Under the pieces are notes generated by a model. That model searched no databases. It was not told the origin of the DNA and was given only the letters and a program-made list of their open reading frames with translations. From assembly GCF_001982605.1 (NCBI RefSeq), contig NZ_MLCN01000014.1, positions 80,286 through 144,285 on the forward strand: DNA of 64,000 nucleotides, given 5' to 3'. Of the stretch, positions 37,701-46,144 are shown piece after piece; position 1 is the first letter of the stretch, and the number at the start of each line of letters is the position of its first letter. This DNA is from Alkanindiges hydrocarboniclasticus (GTDB lineage Bacteria > Pseudomonadota > Gammaproteobacteria > Pseudomonadales > Moraxellaceae). A program made the position numbers and the translations under genes.

Positions 37701-37950
37701 GCAGGATATCCTTGGTGGTTTGAGTCCGTGGCACGCCATTACCGAAGCAACCGTGCGTCGTTTTCGACCGATTGTACTCACAGCACTGGCTGCGGTGCTG
37801 GCCATGATTCCCTTGTCGCGCAGTATTTTCTTCGGTCCCATGGCAGTGGCGATTATGGGTGGCCTGATTGTGGCCACAGCATTAACCCTGTTGTTCCTGC
37901 CTGCGCTCTATGCCGCGTGGTTTAAGGTAAAACCCCCACAAACCTCATAA
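34735..37950 (+). CDS. RND-family efflux pump permease (1071 aa)
   Basis: This inner-membrane, proton-driven exporter has the AcrB/HAE1 layout: TM1 at ~15-33 (LVLFFMILLAIIGFVSY), a large periplasmic loop, TM2-6 (~340-490) with the relay-helix acidic residues in ALGLLVDDAIIAVEMM, then a second half with TM7 (~578-598) and TM8-12 (~910-1060). The loop joining the halves (~500-570) is an extended hydrophilic stretch rich in Pro, Lys and Ser. No outer-membrane factor gene follows, so the pump must borrow a TolC-like channel encoded elsewhere. The substrate is unknown. Confidence 0.95.
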   Translation: MRFNLSEWALSNRQLVLFFMILLAIIGFVSYSKLGQSEDPPFTFKVMVIQTYWPGATAEQVSLQVTDRIEKKLMETGEYDKIIAYSRPGESMITFMARDSMRSKDIPDLWYNVRKKVGDIKQTLPVGVQGPFFNDEFGDTFGNIYVLTGKDFDYAVLKEYADRVQLQLQRVKDVGKVDLVGLQDEKIWIELSNTKAVSLGLPLSAVQQALEAQNAIAPAGYFETPTDRIQLRVSGQFKSLDDLKNMPIYVAGRTIRLTDVADVYRGFSEPAQPRMRFMGDNGIGIAVAMKKGGDILALGQNLEGEFARLQDTLPAGMTLSKVSDQPAAVKESVGEFIRVLAEAVIIVLIVSFFSLGFRTGLVVAFSIPLVLAMTFATMNYFDVGLHKISLGALVLALGLLVDDAIIAVEMMAIKMEQGFSRLKAAGFMWQSTAFPMLTGTLITAAGFLPIATAQSSTGEYTRSIFEVVTIALLVSWVAAVIFVPYLGDKLLPDYSQINHQPPWYQRLWARLRKAKKPPLMPDPMQAQITEDEALSKPDLSHPVRLNSESAHAVSTHDPYASRFYQNFRRLVQWCVRYRKTVIGITVAAFIGSIMLFGLVQQQFFPPSNRLEIMVDLKLAEGASLKATESQVARLEKLLKNHPGIENYVAYVGTGSPRFYLPLDQQLPQASFAQFVVLAKSIEDRNALRQWLINTLNTQFPDVRNRVSLLENGPPVGYPVQFRVSGEDMQQVRQIARQVAAKISENTNVTNVHLDWQEPSKIIYLDIDQDRARALGVDSSTLAQFLQSSISGMDISQYREKRELIQIRIRGAESERAQVENLASLAVPSSNGGSVPLAQIANLRYGFEEGIIWHRNRLPTVTVRADIRTSEQPVTLVNQISPTLDGIRQQLPSGYLLQVGGTVEDSARGQSSVNAGMPLFLVVVMTLLMLQLRSFSRTLIVMLTAPLGLIGVVLFLLLLNKPFGFVAMLGTIALSGMIMRNSLILIDQIEQDILGGLSPWHAITEATVRRFRPIVLTALAAVLAMIPLSRSIFFGPMAVAIMGGLIVATALTLLFLPALYAAWFKVKPPQTS

Positions 37951-37961
37951 TTTTGGTTATA

Positions 37962-38010
37962 TTGCTACACCTTGAGATATGGATTGTTAGATTAGCTTAA
38001 GGTGTAGCAA
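37962..38010. terminator. 12-bp inverted repeat after the RND operon
   Basis: TTGCTACACCTT (37962-37973) and AAGGTGTAGCAA (37999-38010) are perfect inverted arms around a 25-nt loop, starting 11 bases after the pump stop codon. There is no U-run, so it is either a terminator of unusual form or a protein-binding site for the downstream gene. Confidence 0.4.
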
Positions 38011-38111
38011 CAGGACAGTGATGAATTTGGCATTTACAGCATAGACTGATGCGCCAGTCATCCATCCAGAATAATCATAATGTGGGCAATTGGGGAAATC
38101 AGAGGGACAGC

Positions 38112-38483
38112 ATGGCAGCACGGACAGCACTTTCACAACAGCAGTGGGTAGGGATTAATTATGGCCTAATGCTGCTATCGCTGTTGTTAGGGATTGGCGT
38201 GCTGATTGCGCTATGGAGCAGTTATCATTTTTTAAACCAGAATCAGGATGTCTGGATACGCTCGCATCATTTATGGATCATGCGAAGTTGTGTGGGCCTA
38301 CTGGGTTTATTGCTCATCAATAGCCTGCTTTTTATTCCCTTGTTTTGGCTGCCTATTACCCAAGGTGTTGGCTATTATTGCCTGCTGGCAGGAGCAGGGT
38401 TTGCTGCTTTAATCTGGCTGTGGTTTTTGTACCGCAGTGTACGTGGTTTGATGCTCTGGCTAAAAAATAAGCCCATCTATTAG
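38112..38483 (+). CDS. Small inner-membrane protein (123 aa)
   Basis: Three membrane helices are visible: ~14-35 (LMLLSLLLGIGVLIALW), ~60-83 (VGLLGLLLINSLLFIPLFWL) and ~88-108 (YYCLLAGAGFAALIWLWFLY). The loop QDVWIRSHHLWIMRS between the first two resembles the W-x-x-x-H-x-x-W-x-x-R pattern of a small proteobacterial membrane-protein family (DUF4870-like), and the tail YRSVRGLMLWLKNKPIY also fits. The ATG at 38112 has GAGGG five bases upstream; an earlier ATG at 38049 is in frame but lacks a good site. Function unknown. Confidence 0.75.
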   Translation: MAARTALSQQQWVGINYGLMLLSLLLGIGVLIALWSSYHFLNQNQDVWIRSHHLWIMRSCVGLLGLLLINSLLFIPLFWLPITQGVGYYCLLAGAGFAALIWLWFLYRSVRGLMLWLKNKPIY

Positions 38484-38645
38484 GTCACTCTTAATCTGCT
38501 AAGACTTGATAGAAAGTCAAGCGTTGATACGTCTGTTCAAAGTCCAGTCTGGGCTGTATAAATATTAATTGGGATAAGCAAGCTGAGCGCTTGCCCGGAA
38601 TGTTCCTGCGCATCCGCACTGCAATTTTAGAGAGCTTAATCAGCC

Positions 38646-39080
38646 ATGTTTGAATTTGATTTCAACTTAACGTTAATGGGGTATCATCTTTTTCAACTGG
38701 GCATTGCATTTGTGCTCTCATTGCCTATCGCCCTTAACCGCGAAATGAAAAATAGTGGCGCAGGGCTTAGAACGTTTCCACTGGTCACCATTGCATCGTG
38801 TGCATTTATGCTGGTTGGCCGGGATATCTACCAAGGGTCAGATGCTGAGGCCAGAGTAATGTACGGCATTATTACTGGCATGGGTTTTATTGGTGGCGGT
38901 GCAATTTTTAAAAGTGAAGACGGGGTGAAAGGGACTGCAACAGCGGCAAGTTTATGGAACACAGGCGCTATTGGCATTTCGGTGGCTTACGGCCGTTATG
39001 AAATTGCAGTGATCTTGTCAGTGGTGAGTTTTCTGATTTTACACTTCTCGGAACGGTTTAAGGCAAAAGACAAGCCATAA
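38646..39080 (+). CDS. MgtC/SapB-family inner-membrane protein (144 aa)
   Basis: Conserved MgtC/SapB elements are present: LPIALNREMKNSGAGLRTF, then GIITGMGFIGGGAIFK and GTATAASLWNTGAIGISVAYG. Four helices cover nearly the whole protein, and the cytoplasmic C-terminal ACT-like domain of pathogen MgtC is missing, as in the shorter SapB-type members. The family is linked to magnesium limitation and acid or envelope stress, but the exact role of the short forms is not settled. It is transcribed alone from a 160-base upstream gap; the ribosome site is weak (GAGAG). Confidence 0.9.
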   Translation: MFEFDFNLTLMGYHLFQLGIAFVLSLPIALNREMKNSGAGLRTFPLVTIASCAFMLVGRDIYQGSDAEARVMYGIITGMGFIGGGAIFKSEDGVKGTATAASLWNTGAIGISVAYGRYEIAVILSVVSFLILHFSERFKAKDKP

Positions 39081-39130
39081 CAAATTTTGCCATAGCTTGC
39101 CCATAAACTATTAAACCACTGCAAGTTAGT

Positions 39131-40447
39131 TTAGCTTGCAGGCGACACCCGCCATACCACATCACCCACGTCATCAGCCACCAGAATTGCGCCTGTCTTG
39201 TCCACTGCGACTCCCACCGGACGGCCCATGGCATCGCCTTTTTCGTTGACAAAGCCACTTAACACATCCTGCGATTTGCCCGCCGGTTGACCATTCTGGA
39301 ATGGCACAAACACCACCTTGTAGCCACTGCGCGGCTTGCGGTTCCATGAGCCATGCTGGCCAATCAATACACCATTTTTATATTGTGGCATCAGGCTGGC
39401 GTTATAAAAAGTTAGCCCTAATGACGCGGTATGGTTGCCCAGCGCATAATCCGGCTTTAAGGCGCGCGCCACCAGATCCGGATTTTGCGGCTTTACCCGT
39501 ACATCCACATGCTGTCCGTAGTAGCTATACGGCCAGCCATAAAACGCGCCATCTTTTACCGAGGTCATGTAGTCGGGCACCAGATCACTGCCAATTTCAT
39601 CACGCTCATTGACAGCAGTCCATAACGCGCCACTTTGCGGCTGCCAATCCATGCCGTTGGGGTTGCGCAATCCAGTGGCAAACGGCCGTACCTTGCCACT
39701 GGTAATATCAAATTCCAGAATGCGCGCGCGATCCTGCTCCTTGTCCAGCCCTTTTTCGGCGGCGTTACTGTTGGAACCCACGCTAATGTACAGCTTGCTG
39801 CCATCAGTGCTGGCAATCACATTTTTGGTCCAGTGGTGGTTAATTGGCCCGGCAGGCAAATCCAGCACTTTGGTTCCACTGGCGTTAATGCTGGTCGCGC
39901 CGGGGGTATAGTTAAAGCGCATTAGGCTATCGGTATTGGCGATATACAGTGAGTTGCCGACCAGTGTCATGCCAAACGGCGAGTTCAGGTTTTTCAAAAA
40001 TACCGTGTGCTGGTCGGCCACACCATCACTATTGGTGTCACGCAGCAGGCTGATCTGGTTGGCGCTGGGGTGTGATGAGCCAGCCCGTTTCATCACCAGT
40101 TTCATGATTTTGCCCTTAATCCCGGCACTGTCTTTGGGCTTGGGTGGGGCATCGGTTTCAGCCACCAGCACATCGCCATTGGGCAGTACATACAGCCAGC
40201 GCGGATGGATCAGGCCACTTGCAAATTTCTGTACTTTCAGGCCACTGGCTGCCACCGGCATGGCATTGGCCGGCCAGCCTTTGGCGGGTGCAATATGCAC
40301 CGTGGGCAGCAGGCTTTTTTGTGGCGCGGGCAACACCGGATTTGAGCCATAGCTGGCATCAAGCGGTAGGTTGGCCTTGTGGCCACAGCCAGACAGACAG
40401 ATGAGTCCGGCACTGACCAACAGGGAAGATTTGATGGGAAATGGCAT
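39131..40447 (-). CDS. Sorbosone-dehydrogenase-like (PQQ-type beta-propeller) lipoprotein (438 aa)
   Basis: The lipobox LICLSGC at residues ~15-21 marks a lipid-anchored periplasmic protein. The mature part is a beta-propeller of the sorbosone dehydrogenase / PQQ-dependent sugar dehydrogenase group: SGLIHPRWLYVLPNGDVLVAE, GLRNPNGMDWQP, NERDEIGSDLVPDYM, YGWPYSYYGQH and GSWNRKPRSGYKV are typical blades and active-site loops. The family oxidises sugars or aldehydes with PQQ; the substrate here is unknown and no PQQ-synthesis gene is in the window. AACCCCAACATG shows only a weak ribosome site. It is divergent from dnaJ. Confidence 0.88.
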   Translation of the reverse strand: MPFPIKSSLLVSAGLICLSGCGHKANLPLDASYGSNPVLPAPQKSLLPTVHIAPAKGWPANAMPVAASGLKVQKFASGLIHPRWLYVLPNGDVLVAETDAPPKPKDSAGIKGKIMKLVMKRAGSSHPSANQISLLRDTNSDGVADQHTVFLKNLNSPFGMTLVGNSLYIANTDSLMRFNYTPGATSINASGTKVLDLPAGPINHHWTKNVIASTDGSKLYISVGSNSNAAEKGLDKEQDRARILEFDITSGKVRPFATGLRNPNGMDWQPQSGALWTAVNERDEIGSDLVPDYMTSVKDGAFYGWPYSYYGQHVDVRVKPQNPDLVARALKPDYALGNHTASLGLTFYNASLMPQYKNGVLIGQHGSWNRKPRSGYKVVFVPFQNGQPAGKSQDVLSGFVNEKGDAMGRPVGVAVDKTGAILVADDVGDVVWRVSPAS

Positions 40448-40826
40448 GTTGGGGTTCTCCAGTCAGCACGGTTTTAAGTGACCTTGCAGAGGCTTTAGCC
40501 TGATCCGGTTGACCCGGCTGTAATTGTTCCTGCCATGCCTTGTCCAGCCGGTCTTTGGCGGACACATCCATGGCCTGCGTGGTTTATTCTGGCTTTACTG
40601 TAGGGCAACCGCTAAAAATCACTGTCTTTGTCCTGTTCAATCTGGTTGCTGATTGGTTACAGCAAGCGGTTCATTTCGCACTGGTTTTTAGAAAATACAG
40701 GCCAGTTTTTTTAAAAGAAAATGCACAGGTGAAATTTTTATGAAAAATAGCGCTTGCAAAAACAGCACATTGCCCCAAGATTAGCCGCAATTGTTTAATT
40801 GATTTTGGTTAGGAGTTATGCCAGCC
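40448..40826 (+). other. Intergenic region upstream of dnaJ
   Basis: The 379-base gap between the divergent sorbosone-dehydrogenase-like gene and dnaJ holds the sigma-32-like promoter at 40753-40778 and the AGGAG ribosome site at 40811-40815. The left part carries only short overlapping open frames without recognisable domains, and nothing else is seen in it. Confidence 0.5.
40753..40778 (+). promoter_or_regulatory. Sigma-32-like heat-shock promoter of dnaJ
   Basis: CTTGCAAA (40753-40760) and CCCCAA (40773-40778) are 12 bases apart. The heat-shock consensus is CTTGAAA, 11-16 bases, CCCCATNT, so both elements match well apart from the C in the first box and the AG after CCCCA. It lies ~50 bases before the DnaJ start. 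Confidence 0.65.
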
Positions 40827-41933
40827 ATGGCAAAGAGAGACTACTACGAGGTTTTAGGGTTATCCAAAGGGGCAAGCGAAGACGAGATTAAAAAGGCCTA
40901 TCGCAAGCTGGCCATGAAATATCATCCAGACCGTAATCCTGATAACAACGAAGCTGAGGAAAAATTCAAGGAAGCCTCGGAAGCCTATGAGGTGTTGTCA
41001 GACAGTGACAAGCGTTCTGCTTATGACCGCATGGGCCACAGTGCCTTTGAAGGCATGGGCGGCATGGGTGGTGGCGGCTTTAATGCGCAGGATATCTTTA
41101 GCCAGTTTGGTGATATTTTTGGCGACATGTTCGGTGGCCGTGCCGGTGGTGGCCAGCGCCAGCGCCGTGGGGCTGACCTGCGTTATGTGCTGGAACTCAC
41201 TCTGGAAGAAGCGGTTAAAGGGGTGAAAAAAACCATCAGCTTTACGGCACCTGCTGCCTGTGAAGCCTGTAATGGCAAAGGTTCCAAAAATCCGGAAGAT
41301 GTCACCACCTGTCAGACCTGTCATGGGGCAGGTCAGGTGCGCATGCAGCAGGGCTTTTTTTCGGTACAGCAAACCTGCCATACCTGTCATGGTCGTGGTA
41401 AGATTGTCAAAAACCCGTGTAATGTCTGCCATGGCGCAGGTGTGGCCGAACGCAAGCGCACACTGGAAGTCAGCATTCCGGCTGGCGTAGACAACGGTGA
41501 TCGCGTTCGCCTGACCGGTGAAGGTGAAGCCGGTGGTGCTGGTGCACAGGCGGGTGATTTGTACGTTGAAGTGGTGGTGCGCGAGCATGCCGTATTCCAG
41601 CGTGATGGCGCCGACCTGTACATGGATGTGCCCATTAGCTTTACCGATGCGGCATTAGGCAAGGAAGTGCAAATTCCCACCCTTGATGGCCGTGTCAGCC
41701 TGAAAATTCCGGAAGGCACCCAGACTGGCAAGCTGTTCCGCCTGCGTGGCAAGGGTGTCAAGCCGGTACGCACCAGTATGGTGGGTGACCTGCTGTGCCG
41801 TGTGGTGGTGGAAACACCCGTGAACCTGACCAGCCGCCAAAAAGAACTGTTACAGGAACTGCAAGCCACGCTGGATGGGGATGACAAGCAATCGCCCAAG
41901 AAAAAATCATTTTTTGAGCGGTTGTTTGACTAA
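40827..41933 (+). CDS. dnaJ: Chaperone DnaJ
   Basis: DnaJ delivers unfolded clients to DnaK and stimulates its ATPase. The J domain ([11 protein letters not shown], with HPD in [11 protein letters not shown]) spans residues 1-70; a Gly/Phe-rich linker follows ([20 protein letters not shown]); four zinc-binding CxxCxGxG repeats ([32 protein letters not shown]) lie at ~147-205; and two client-binding beta domains complete the 368 residues. The canonical start is the ATG at 40827; an ATG at 40818 sits too close to the AGGAG. dnaK is not in the window. A terminator and dapB follow. Confidence 0.98.
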   Translation: MAKRDYYEVLGLSKGASEDEIKKAYRKLAMKYHPDRNPDNNEAEEKFKEASEAYEVLSDSDKRSAYDRMGHSAFEGMGGMGGGGFNAQDIFSQFGDIFGDMFGGRAGGGQRQRRGADLRYVLELTLEEAVKGVKKTISFTAPAACEACNGKGSKNPEDVTTCQTCHGAGQVRMQQGFFSVQQTCHTCHGRGKIVKNPCNVCHGAGVAERKRTLEVSIPAGVDNGDRVRLTGEGEAGGAGAQAGDLYVEVVVREHAVFQRDGADLYMDVPISFTDAALGKEVQIPTLDGRVSLKIPEGTQTGKLFRLRGKGVKPVRTSMVGDLLCRVVVETPVNLTSRQKELLQELQATLDGDDKQSPKKKSFFERLFD

Positions 41934-41964
41934 GCAATGATTTGACCAGAACGGCGTTAGAAGA

Positions 41965-41994
41965 AGCCTGCTGATGATTCAGTAGGCTTTTTTT
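41965..41994 (+). terminator. Rho-independent terminator of dnaJ
   Basis: AGCCTGCTG (41965-41973) and CAGTAGGCT (41980-41988) form a stem with one G-T type mismatch and a 6-nt loop, followed directly by a run of T residues. It separates dnaJ from dapB. Confidence 0.8.
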
Positions 41995-42195
41995 ATGGCC
42001 TTTTCATAGCGCAAAACCACAAAAAACTGAATTTGCAGGCAAATCTGTAGCTTGCTTCAAAATTGCTCTATAGTAGTGTGTTCAGATTATTGGGAGCTTT
42101 TATCATGAAGGCCTTCCATTGTTTTACCCTTTTATTATTTAATTCTTTGTGTATTTAATCCTTTTTATATGTAATCAAGGGCTTTAGGAGCAAGC

Positions 42196-43008
42196 ATGGC
42201 AAATTCACCACGCATTGGCATTTTGGGTGCCGGGGGCCGTATGGGCCGTATGCTGATTCAGGCAGTGCATCAGGCAGGCTACCCGCTGGGTGCGGCAGTA
42301 GAGCGCCCCGGCAGTACGCTGATTGGCACCGATGCGGGTGAACTGGCAGGTGTGGGCAAGCTGGAGGTACAGGTGGCTGCCAGCTTGCAGGACGTGATTG
42401 ACCAGTGCGATGTGGTGATTGATTTTTCCACGCCACAAGCCACTGAAACCCACTTGCAGATTTGCCGTGATGCCAGGGTTGCTATAGTCATTGGCACCAC
42501 CGGGCTATCTGAGGTACAACAGCAACTGGTGAGTGAGACGGCACAGTACATTCCGGTGGTGTACTCCGGCAACTACTCGGTGGGCGTGAATGTGTCGCTG
42601 AAAATGCTGGAACTGGCCGCCAAAGCCTTTGGTGAAACTGTAGATATTGAAATTATCGAAGCCCATCACCGCCATAAAGTGGATGCACCATCCGGCACTG
42701 CTTACATGATGGGCGAAACCGTGGCAAACGCGCTGGGCCGTAACCTGAAAGACGTTGCGGTTTATGGGCGTGAAGGTCATACTGGGCCGCGCGAGCGCCA
42801 GACCATTGGCTTTGAAACCATCCGTGGTGGCGATATTGTGGGTGAACACACCGTGATGTTTATTGGTGAAGGCGAGCGAGTTGAGGTCAAACATCTGGCC
42901 ACCAACCGCATGAACTTTGCCAGCGGTGCAGTGCGTGCCGCAGCCTGGGTAATCCAGCAGCCGGTGGCCCGTTATGACATGCAGGATGTATTGTCATTAA
43001 AAAATTAA
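42196..43008 (+). CDS. dapB: 4-hydroxy-tetrahydrodipicolinate reductase
   Basis: DapB makes tetrahydrodipicolinate with NAD(P)H in the lysine and diaminopimelate pathway. The nucleotide-binding loop GAGGRMGR lies at ~10-17, VIDFSTPQA at ~75, GTTGL at ~100, and the catalytic segment [15 protein letters not shown] at ~155-170. The 270-residue length is normal. TTTAGGAGC gives a good ribosome site about 8 bases before the ATG. The dnaJ-dapB order is common in Moraxellaceae and other gammaproteobacteria. Confidence 0.97.
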   Translation: MANSPRIGILGAGGRMGRMLIQAVHQAGYPLGAAVERPGSTLIGTDAGELAGVGKLEVQVAASLQDVIDQCDVVIDFSTPQATETHLQICRDARVAIVIGTTGLSEVQQQLVSETAQYIPVVYSGNYSVGVNVSLKMLELAAKAFGETVDIEIIEAHHRHKVDAPSGTAYMMGETVANALGRNLKDVAVYGREGHTGPRERQTIGFETIRGGDIVGEHTVMFIGEGERVEVKHLATNRMNFASGAVRAAAWVIQQPVARYDMQDVLSLKN

Positions 43009-43064
43009 TGGCCAGAACAACTAAAATCTCAGCCTTATACGCTGATCAGGCAGGATATTGAGAC

Positions 43065-43763
43065 ATGAAACATACCGCAAACCGGTTTTCTGCGCGCAAG
43101 CTGTGCTATGCCATTGGCCTGAGTCTGCTGACTTTAAGCACAGGGCATGCTGCTGCCGACCTGTCGCGTGCCAAGCTGGCTATCAATAAAAACGGTATCA
43201 AGGTCTGGACTTATCAGTTGCCCAATAATCCTGCCTTTAATTATCGGGCGACCACGGTGCTTAACAGCAGCGTCACCAGTGTGGCCGCAGTCATTCTGGA
43301 CACCGATTACCTGATTCAGTGGGTGCCGTATGTCAGCGCCGTAAATGTGATTGACCGTAATGATGCCAGTGGCAGCTTTATCATTCGCATGCAACTGGAT
43401 TTTCCGTTTCCCTTGCAGGATCGTGATGTGGTGATTCAGGGCAAAATCAGTCAGGCCAGTGACGGCACGGTGGTCATTAAGAACAGGGCCATTAGCGACA
43501 GCCGGGTGCCTGTACGTCATAACGTGGTGCGCCTGAACCACTATGAAGGCGACTGGACCTTAAAGCCACTGGGGCCAGCCAAAACAGAAGTATCCACCAC
43601 GGGTTACGGTGACCCGGGTGGCGTGATTCCGTTATCTGTCGCCAACCTGTTTGTGCAACAGCAACCTTACCAGATGCTGGGCCGCATGAAGAACTATGTT
43701 AAAAGCAGCCGTTACCAGAATGCCCAGCTCAGCATGGTCAAAGACCCATACGCCAAAAAATAA
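43065..43763 (+). CDS. Exported START-domain protein (232 aa)
   Basis: A signal peptide (LCYAIGLSLLTLSTGHA|AA) is followed by a START-like lipid-binding fold: GIKVWTYQLPNNPAFNYRAT, LDTDYLIQWVPYVSAVNVID, QDRDVVIQGKIS and GGVIPLSVANLFVQQQPYQML. Bacterial exported START proteins are thought to bind hydrophobic ligands in the periplasm; the ligand is unknown here. AGGATATTGAG precedes the ATG. It is closed by a hairpin at 43772-43797. Confidence 0.85.
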   Translation: MKHTANRFSARKLCYAIGLSLLTLSTGHAAADLSRAKLAINKNGIKVWTYQLPNNPAFNYRATTVLNSSVTSVAAVILDTDYLIQWVPYVSAVNVIDRNDASGSFIIRMQLDFPFPLQDRDVVIQGKISQASDGTVVIKNRAISDSRVPVRHNVVRLNHYEGDWTLKPLGPAKTEVSTTGYGDPGGVIPLSVANLFVQQQPYQMLGRMKNYVKSSRYQNAQLSMVKDPYAKK

Positions 43764-43771
43764 CAAATTGC

Positions 43772-43797
43772 CTACCCGGAATTAAAGTTCCGGGTAG
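43772..43797 (+). terminator. Hairpin after the START-domain gene
   Basis: CTACCCGGAA (43772-43781) and TTCCGGGTAG (43788-43797) form a perfect 10-bp GC-rich stem with a TTAAAG loop, 9 bases after the stop codon. The U-tract is missing, so it may act as an mRNA 3' stabiliser as much as a terminator. Confidence 0.55.
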
Positions 43798-43845
43798 AGC
43801 TACTCTTGATTGACCAAAATTTTCAGGCCCATAATTACGAGTCTT

Positions 43846-44949
43846 ATGGTGCAGGCAGGCATTTCCTTGAAAAAAATCAAACCCTATTGGCCTGTGATAG
43901 TGGCTAGCCTATTCTTGGGTTTGCCCTTGAATGGACAAGCCAGTACAACCGTCAATGTGGCAACAGAAGCTTCACCAGCCGTTATTGCCAAGCCTACTGT
44001 GGTCAATGGTGCACCTGCTGGTACCACGCAGGTGCCGTGGCAGGTTGCCGTGTTTGGGCAAAACAGCAATGGACAGGCGGCTTATATTTGTTCAGGCACT
44101 TTAATTGATGCACAGTGGGTTGTGACTGCGGCACATTGCTTTAATCTGGATACCATTGACCAGCAAGCCATTACGGACTATTACGTGGCTGTGGGAGAGG
44201 TGGACCTTGATCAGTTAAACAGCCCATCAAGTAGAGCTCAGGTGATTCTGGCCAGCCGCCAGATCATTCATCCCGGCTATGATGCAGATGTTAATCTGGA
44301 TAATGACATTGCCCTGATCAGGCTGGCGCAGCCGGTTGACCTACAAGCTTGTGGCATACGCTGCGGTACAATTTCATGGTTACAACCCCAACAGGCCAGT
44401 CAATATACAGCGCTGGGCCGCCCTGCACAGGTGGCTGGCTGGGGTGAAACTGTAATAACAGGCAGTAATGGCATGCTGGAAACGCTGTATCCCTCACGCT
44501 TGCAAGTTGGGGAGCTGCGTATTGCCAATTGTGGCATCAGCCGCTATCTGTACAATGACAAAACCTGGCCTGTCAGCGCCAATATGATGTGTGCCCGTGG
44601 TGCCGACCAGCAGAATCCTGCCGATACCTGCGTGGGTGATAGTGGCTCAGGCTTGGTGGTGAATGCCAGTTCAGTTCAGCCGATGCTGGCCGGGATTACC
44701 AGCTGGGGTGAGGACAGGCCCTGTGGTGAACGTAAGCTGCCCGGTGTCTATACCCGGGTTGCCAATTATGCTGGCTGGATTTTAAGTTACGTTGATCCGC
44801 TGGCTTATCAGCAACAGCAGGAACAGCAACAGGCTGAACAGCCAGCCAATCCATCAGGTTCAGGCGGTGGGGGCAGTAGTTCACTGGGCTTATTACTGGG
44901 CTTAGGTAGCTTAATACTGATTCGGCGCAAATGGCTGACCAGACAATAA
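43846..44949 (+). CDS. Trypsin-like serine protease with GlyGly-CTERM sorting signal (367 aa)
   Basis: The S1 triad is complete: His in TAAHCF (~97), Asp in DNDIALIRL (~152) and Ser in CVGDSGSGL (~266), with the substrate-pocket region TSWGEDRPCGERKLPGVYTR after it. A signal peptide (YWPVIVASLFLGLPLNGQA) leads the protein. The tail has a Gln-rich linker, then SGSGGGGSSSLGLLLGLGSL and IRRKW, which is the GlyGly-CTERM pattern: glycine patch, hydrophobic helix, basic end. In known cases rhombosortase cuts this tail and type II secretion exports the enzyme; neither is encoded here. The ATG at 43846 is preferred to a TTG at 43810. It is probably surface-attached or secreted. Confidence 0.88.
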   Translation: MVQAGISLKKIKPYWPVIVASLFLGLPLNGQASTTVNVATEASPAVIAKPTVVNGAPAGTTQVPWQVAVFGQNSNGQAAYICSGTLIDAQWVVTAAHCFNLDTIDQQAITDYYVAVGEVDLDQLNSPSSRAQVILASRQIIHPGYDADVNLDNDIALIRLAQPVDLQACGIRCGTISWLQPQQASQYTALGRPAQVAGWGETVITGSNGMLETLYPSRLQVGELRIANCGISRYLYNDKTWPVSANMMCARGADQQNPADTCVGDSGSGLVVNASSVQPMLAGITSWGEDRPCGERKLPGVYTRVANYAGWILSYVDPLAYQQQQEQQQAEQPANPSGSGGGGSSSLGLLLGLGSLILIRRKWLTRQ

Positions 44950-45016
44950 TTGGGCTGAACAAAAAACCCTTGATTAGCGCATGAAAATCTCTGTGTGATG
45001 ATAAAGCGTGAACAGC

Positions 45017-45067
45017 AATAAAAATGGCCTGCTCGAACTGTAACTAGTTCAGCAGGCCATTTTTATT
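45017..45067. terminator. Strong bidirectional terminator
   Basis: Positions 45017-45033 pair perfectly with 45051-45067 (17 bp, core GGCCTGCT), extended by a GAAC/GTTC pair beyond one bulge. A-rich and T-rich flanks serve both the protease gene and the convergent alcohol dehydrogenase gene. Confidence 0.85.
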
Positions 45068-45086
45068 TAAAGTATGAATAAAAGAT

Positions 45087-46106
45087 TTATTCAAAATCAG
45101 CTTTGAGCACTACCCGGTAGCGGGCCTTGCCATCACGCAAATGCTGAATCGCGTCATTGATTTGTGACATGGGAAAGACTTCAACCGTGGGTTCAACCTG
45201 CGTGCGGGCCGCAAAGCGCAGTAACTGGCGCAATGCCAGCGGCGAACCAGTCGGTGAACCGGTTACTACTTTGGCGCCACCAATTAATACACCGGCTGGC
45301 ACGGCTAATGGCTCAAGTACCACGCCAACGGTATGGAACTTGCCTTCCGGTGCAAGGGCTGCAAAGTAAGGCATCCAGTCCAGACTGACATTGATGGTAT
45401 TAATAATCAGGTCAAACTGGCCACGCAGCGCTTTGAGCTGGTCTTTGTCACGGCTGTTGACCACCTGATGCGCACCCATGTCCAGAATTTCCTGGGTTTT
45501 GTCCGGGCTGGAACTAAACGCGGTGACTTCACAGCCCCATGCCTTGGCCAGCTTGATGGCAATATGACCCAGACCACCAATGCCAATGACGCCAACCTTA
45601 TGTACACCCTGAATATTGTGGCGCAGTAAGGGGTCAAAAACGGTAATGCCGCCGCACAATAGCGGGCCTGCCACTTCCGGGTTTAAGTCATCCGGTACGG
45701 GAATCACCCATTGCCAGCCCGCCCGCACGCTTTCGGCAAAACCACCGGCATGGCCTACAATCGTGGCTGTGGTGCCGTTCTGGCACAGCACCTGTTTACC
45801 ACCAATACAGCAGTCACAATGCTGGCAGCTGTCGGCTGTCCAGCCAATACCCACCCGCTGGCCAACCTTTAAACCACGGGCTTCACTGCCCAGTGCGGTA
45901 ATGGTGCCAATGACTTCATGCCCGGCAATCAGTGGATATTTGGCACCGCCCCATTCATTGTCAATCATGGATAAATCCGAGTGGCATACCCCGCAATATT
46001 CCACCTTGACTTCAACTTCATGGGCTTTAAGTTCGCCGGCATCATAGTCAAAAGCTTGCAGGGGCTGGCCCTGTTCGAGGGCGGCATAGCTACGGATAAT
46101 ACTCAT
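45087..46106 (-). CDS. Zinc-dependent NAD(P) alcohol dehydrogenase, cinnamyl-alcohol type (339 aa)
   Basis: This is a medium-chain dehydrogenase. The catalytic zinc ligands are Cys in CGVCHSDL (~37), His in AGHEVIG (~62) and a later Cys; the structural zinc site is [15 protein letters not shown] (~92-106). The cofactor loop is [17 protein letters not shown] (~175). The arrangement fits the YahK/AdhC branch that reduces a broad range of aldehydes with NADPH. It follows tag by 38 bases on the same strand, so it may share its promoter. Substrate not fixed. Confidence 0.93.
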   Translation of the reverse strand: MSIIRSYAALEQGQPLQAFDYDAGELKAHEVEVKVEYCGVCHSDLSMIDNEWGGAKYPLIAGHEVIGTITALGSEARGLKVGQRVGIGWTADSCQHCDCCIGGKQVLCQNGTTATIVGHAGGFAESVRAGWQWVIPVPDDLNPEVAGPLLCGGITVFDPLLRHNIQGVHKVGVIGIGGLGHIAIKLAKAWGCEVTAFSSSPDKTQEILDMGAHQVVNSRDKDQLKALRGQFDLIINTINVSLDWMPYFAALAPEGKFHTVGVVLEPLAVPAGVLIGGAKVVTGSPTGSPLALRQLLRFAARTQVEPTVEVFPMSQINDAIQHLRDGKARYRVVLKADFE

Positions 46107-46144
46107 GCTGTGATCCTTGAGTGTAGAAAATTGATGTAGAAAAT

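Noticed and set aside
40359..40571. 70-residue minus-strand open frame overlapping the sorbosone-dehydrogenase-like gene start
   Set aside because: No domain, no ribosome site, and over a third overlaps the lipoprotein-coding region in another frame.
42105..42158. 17-codon open frame with GGGAG upstream, between dnaJ and dapB, as a leader peptide
   Set aside because: It lacks a cluster of lysine or other regulatory codons and no alternative hairpins were seen, so it is most likely chance.
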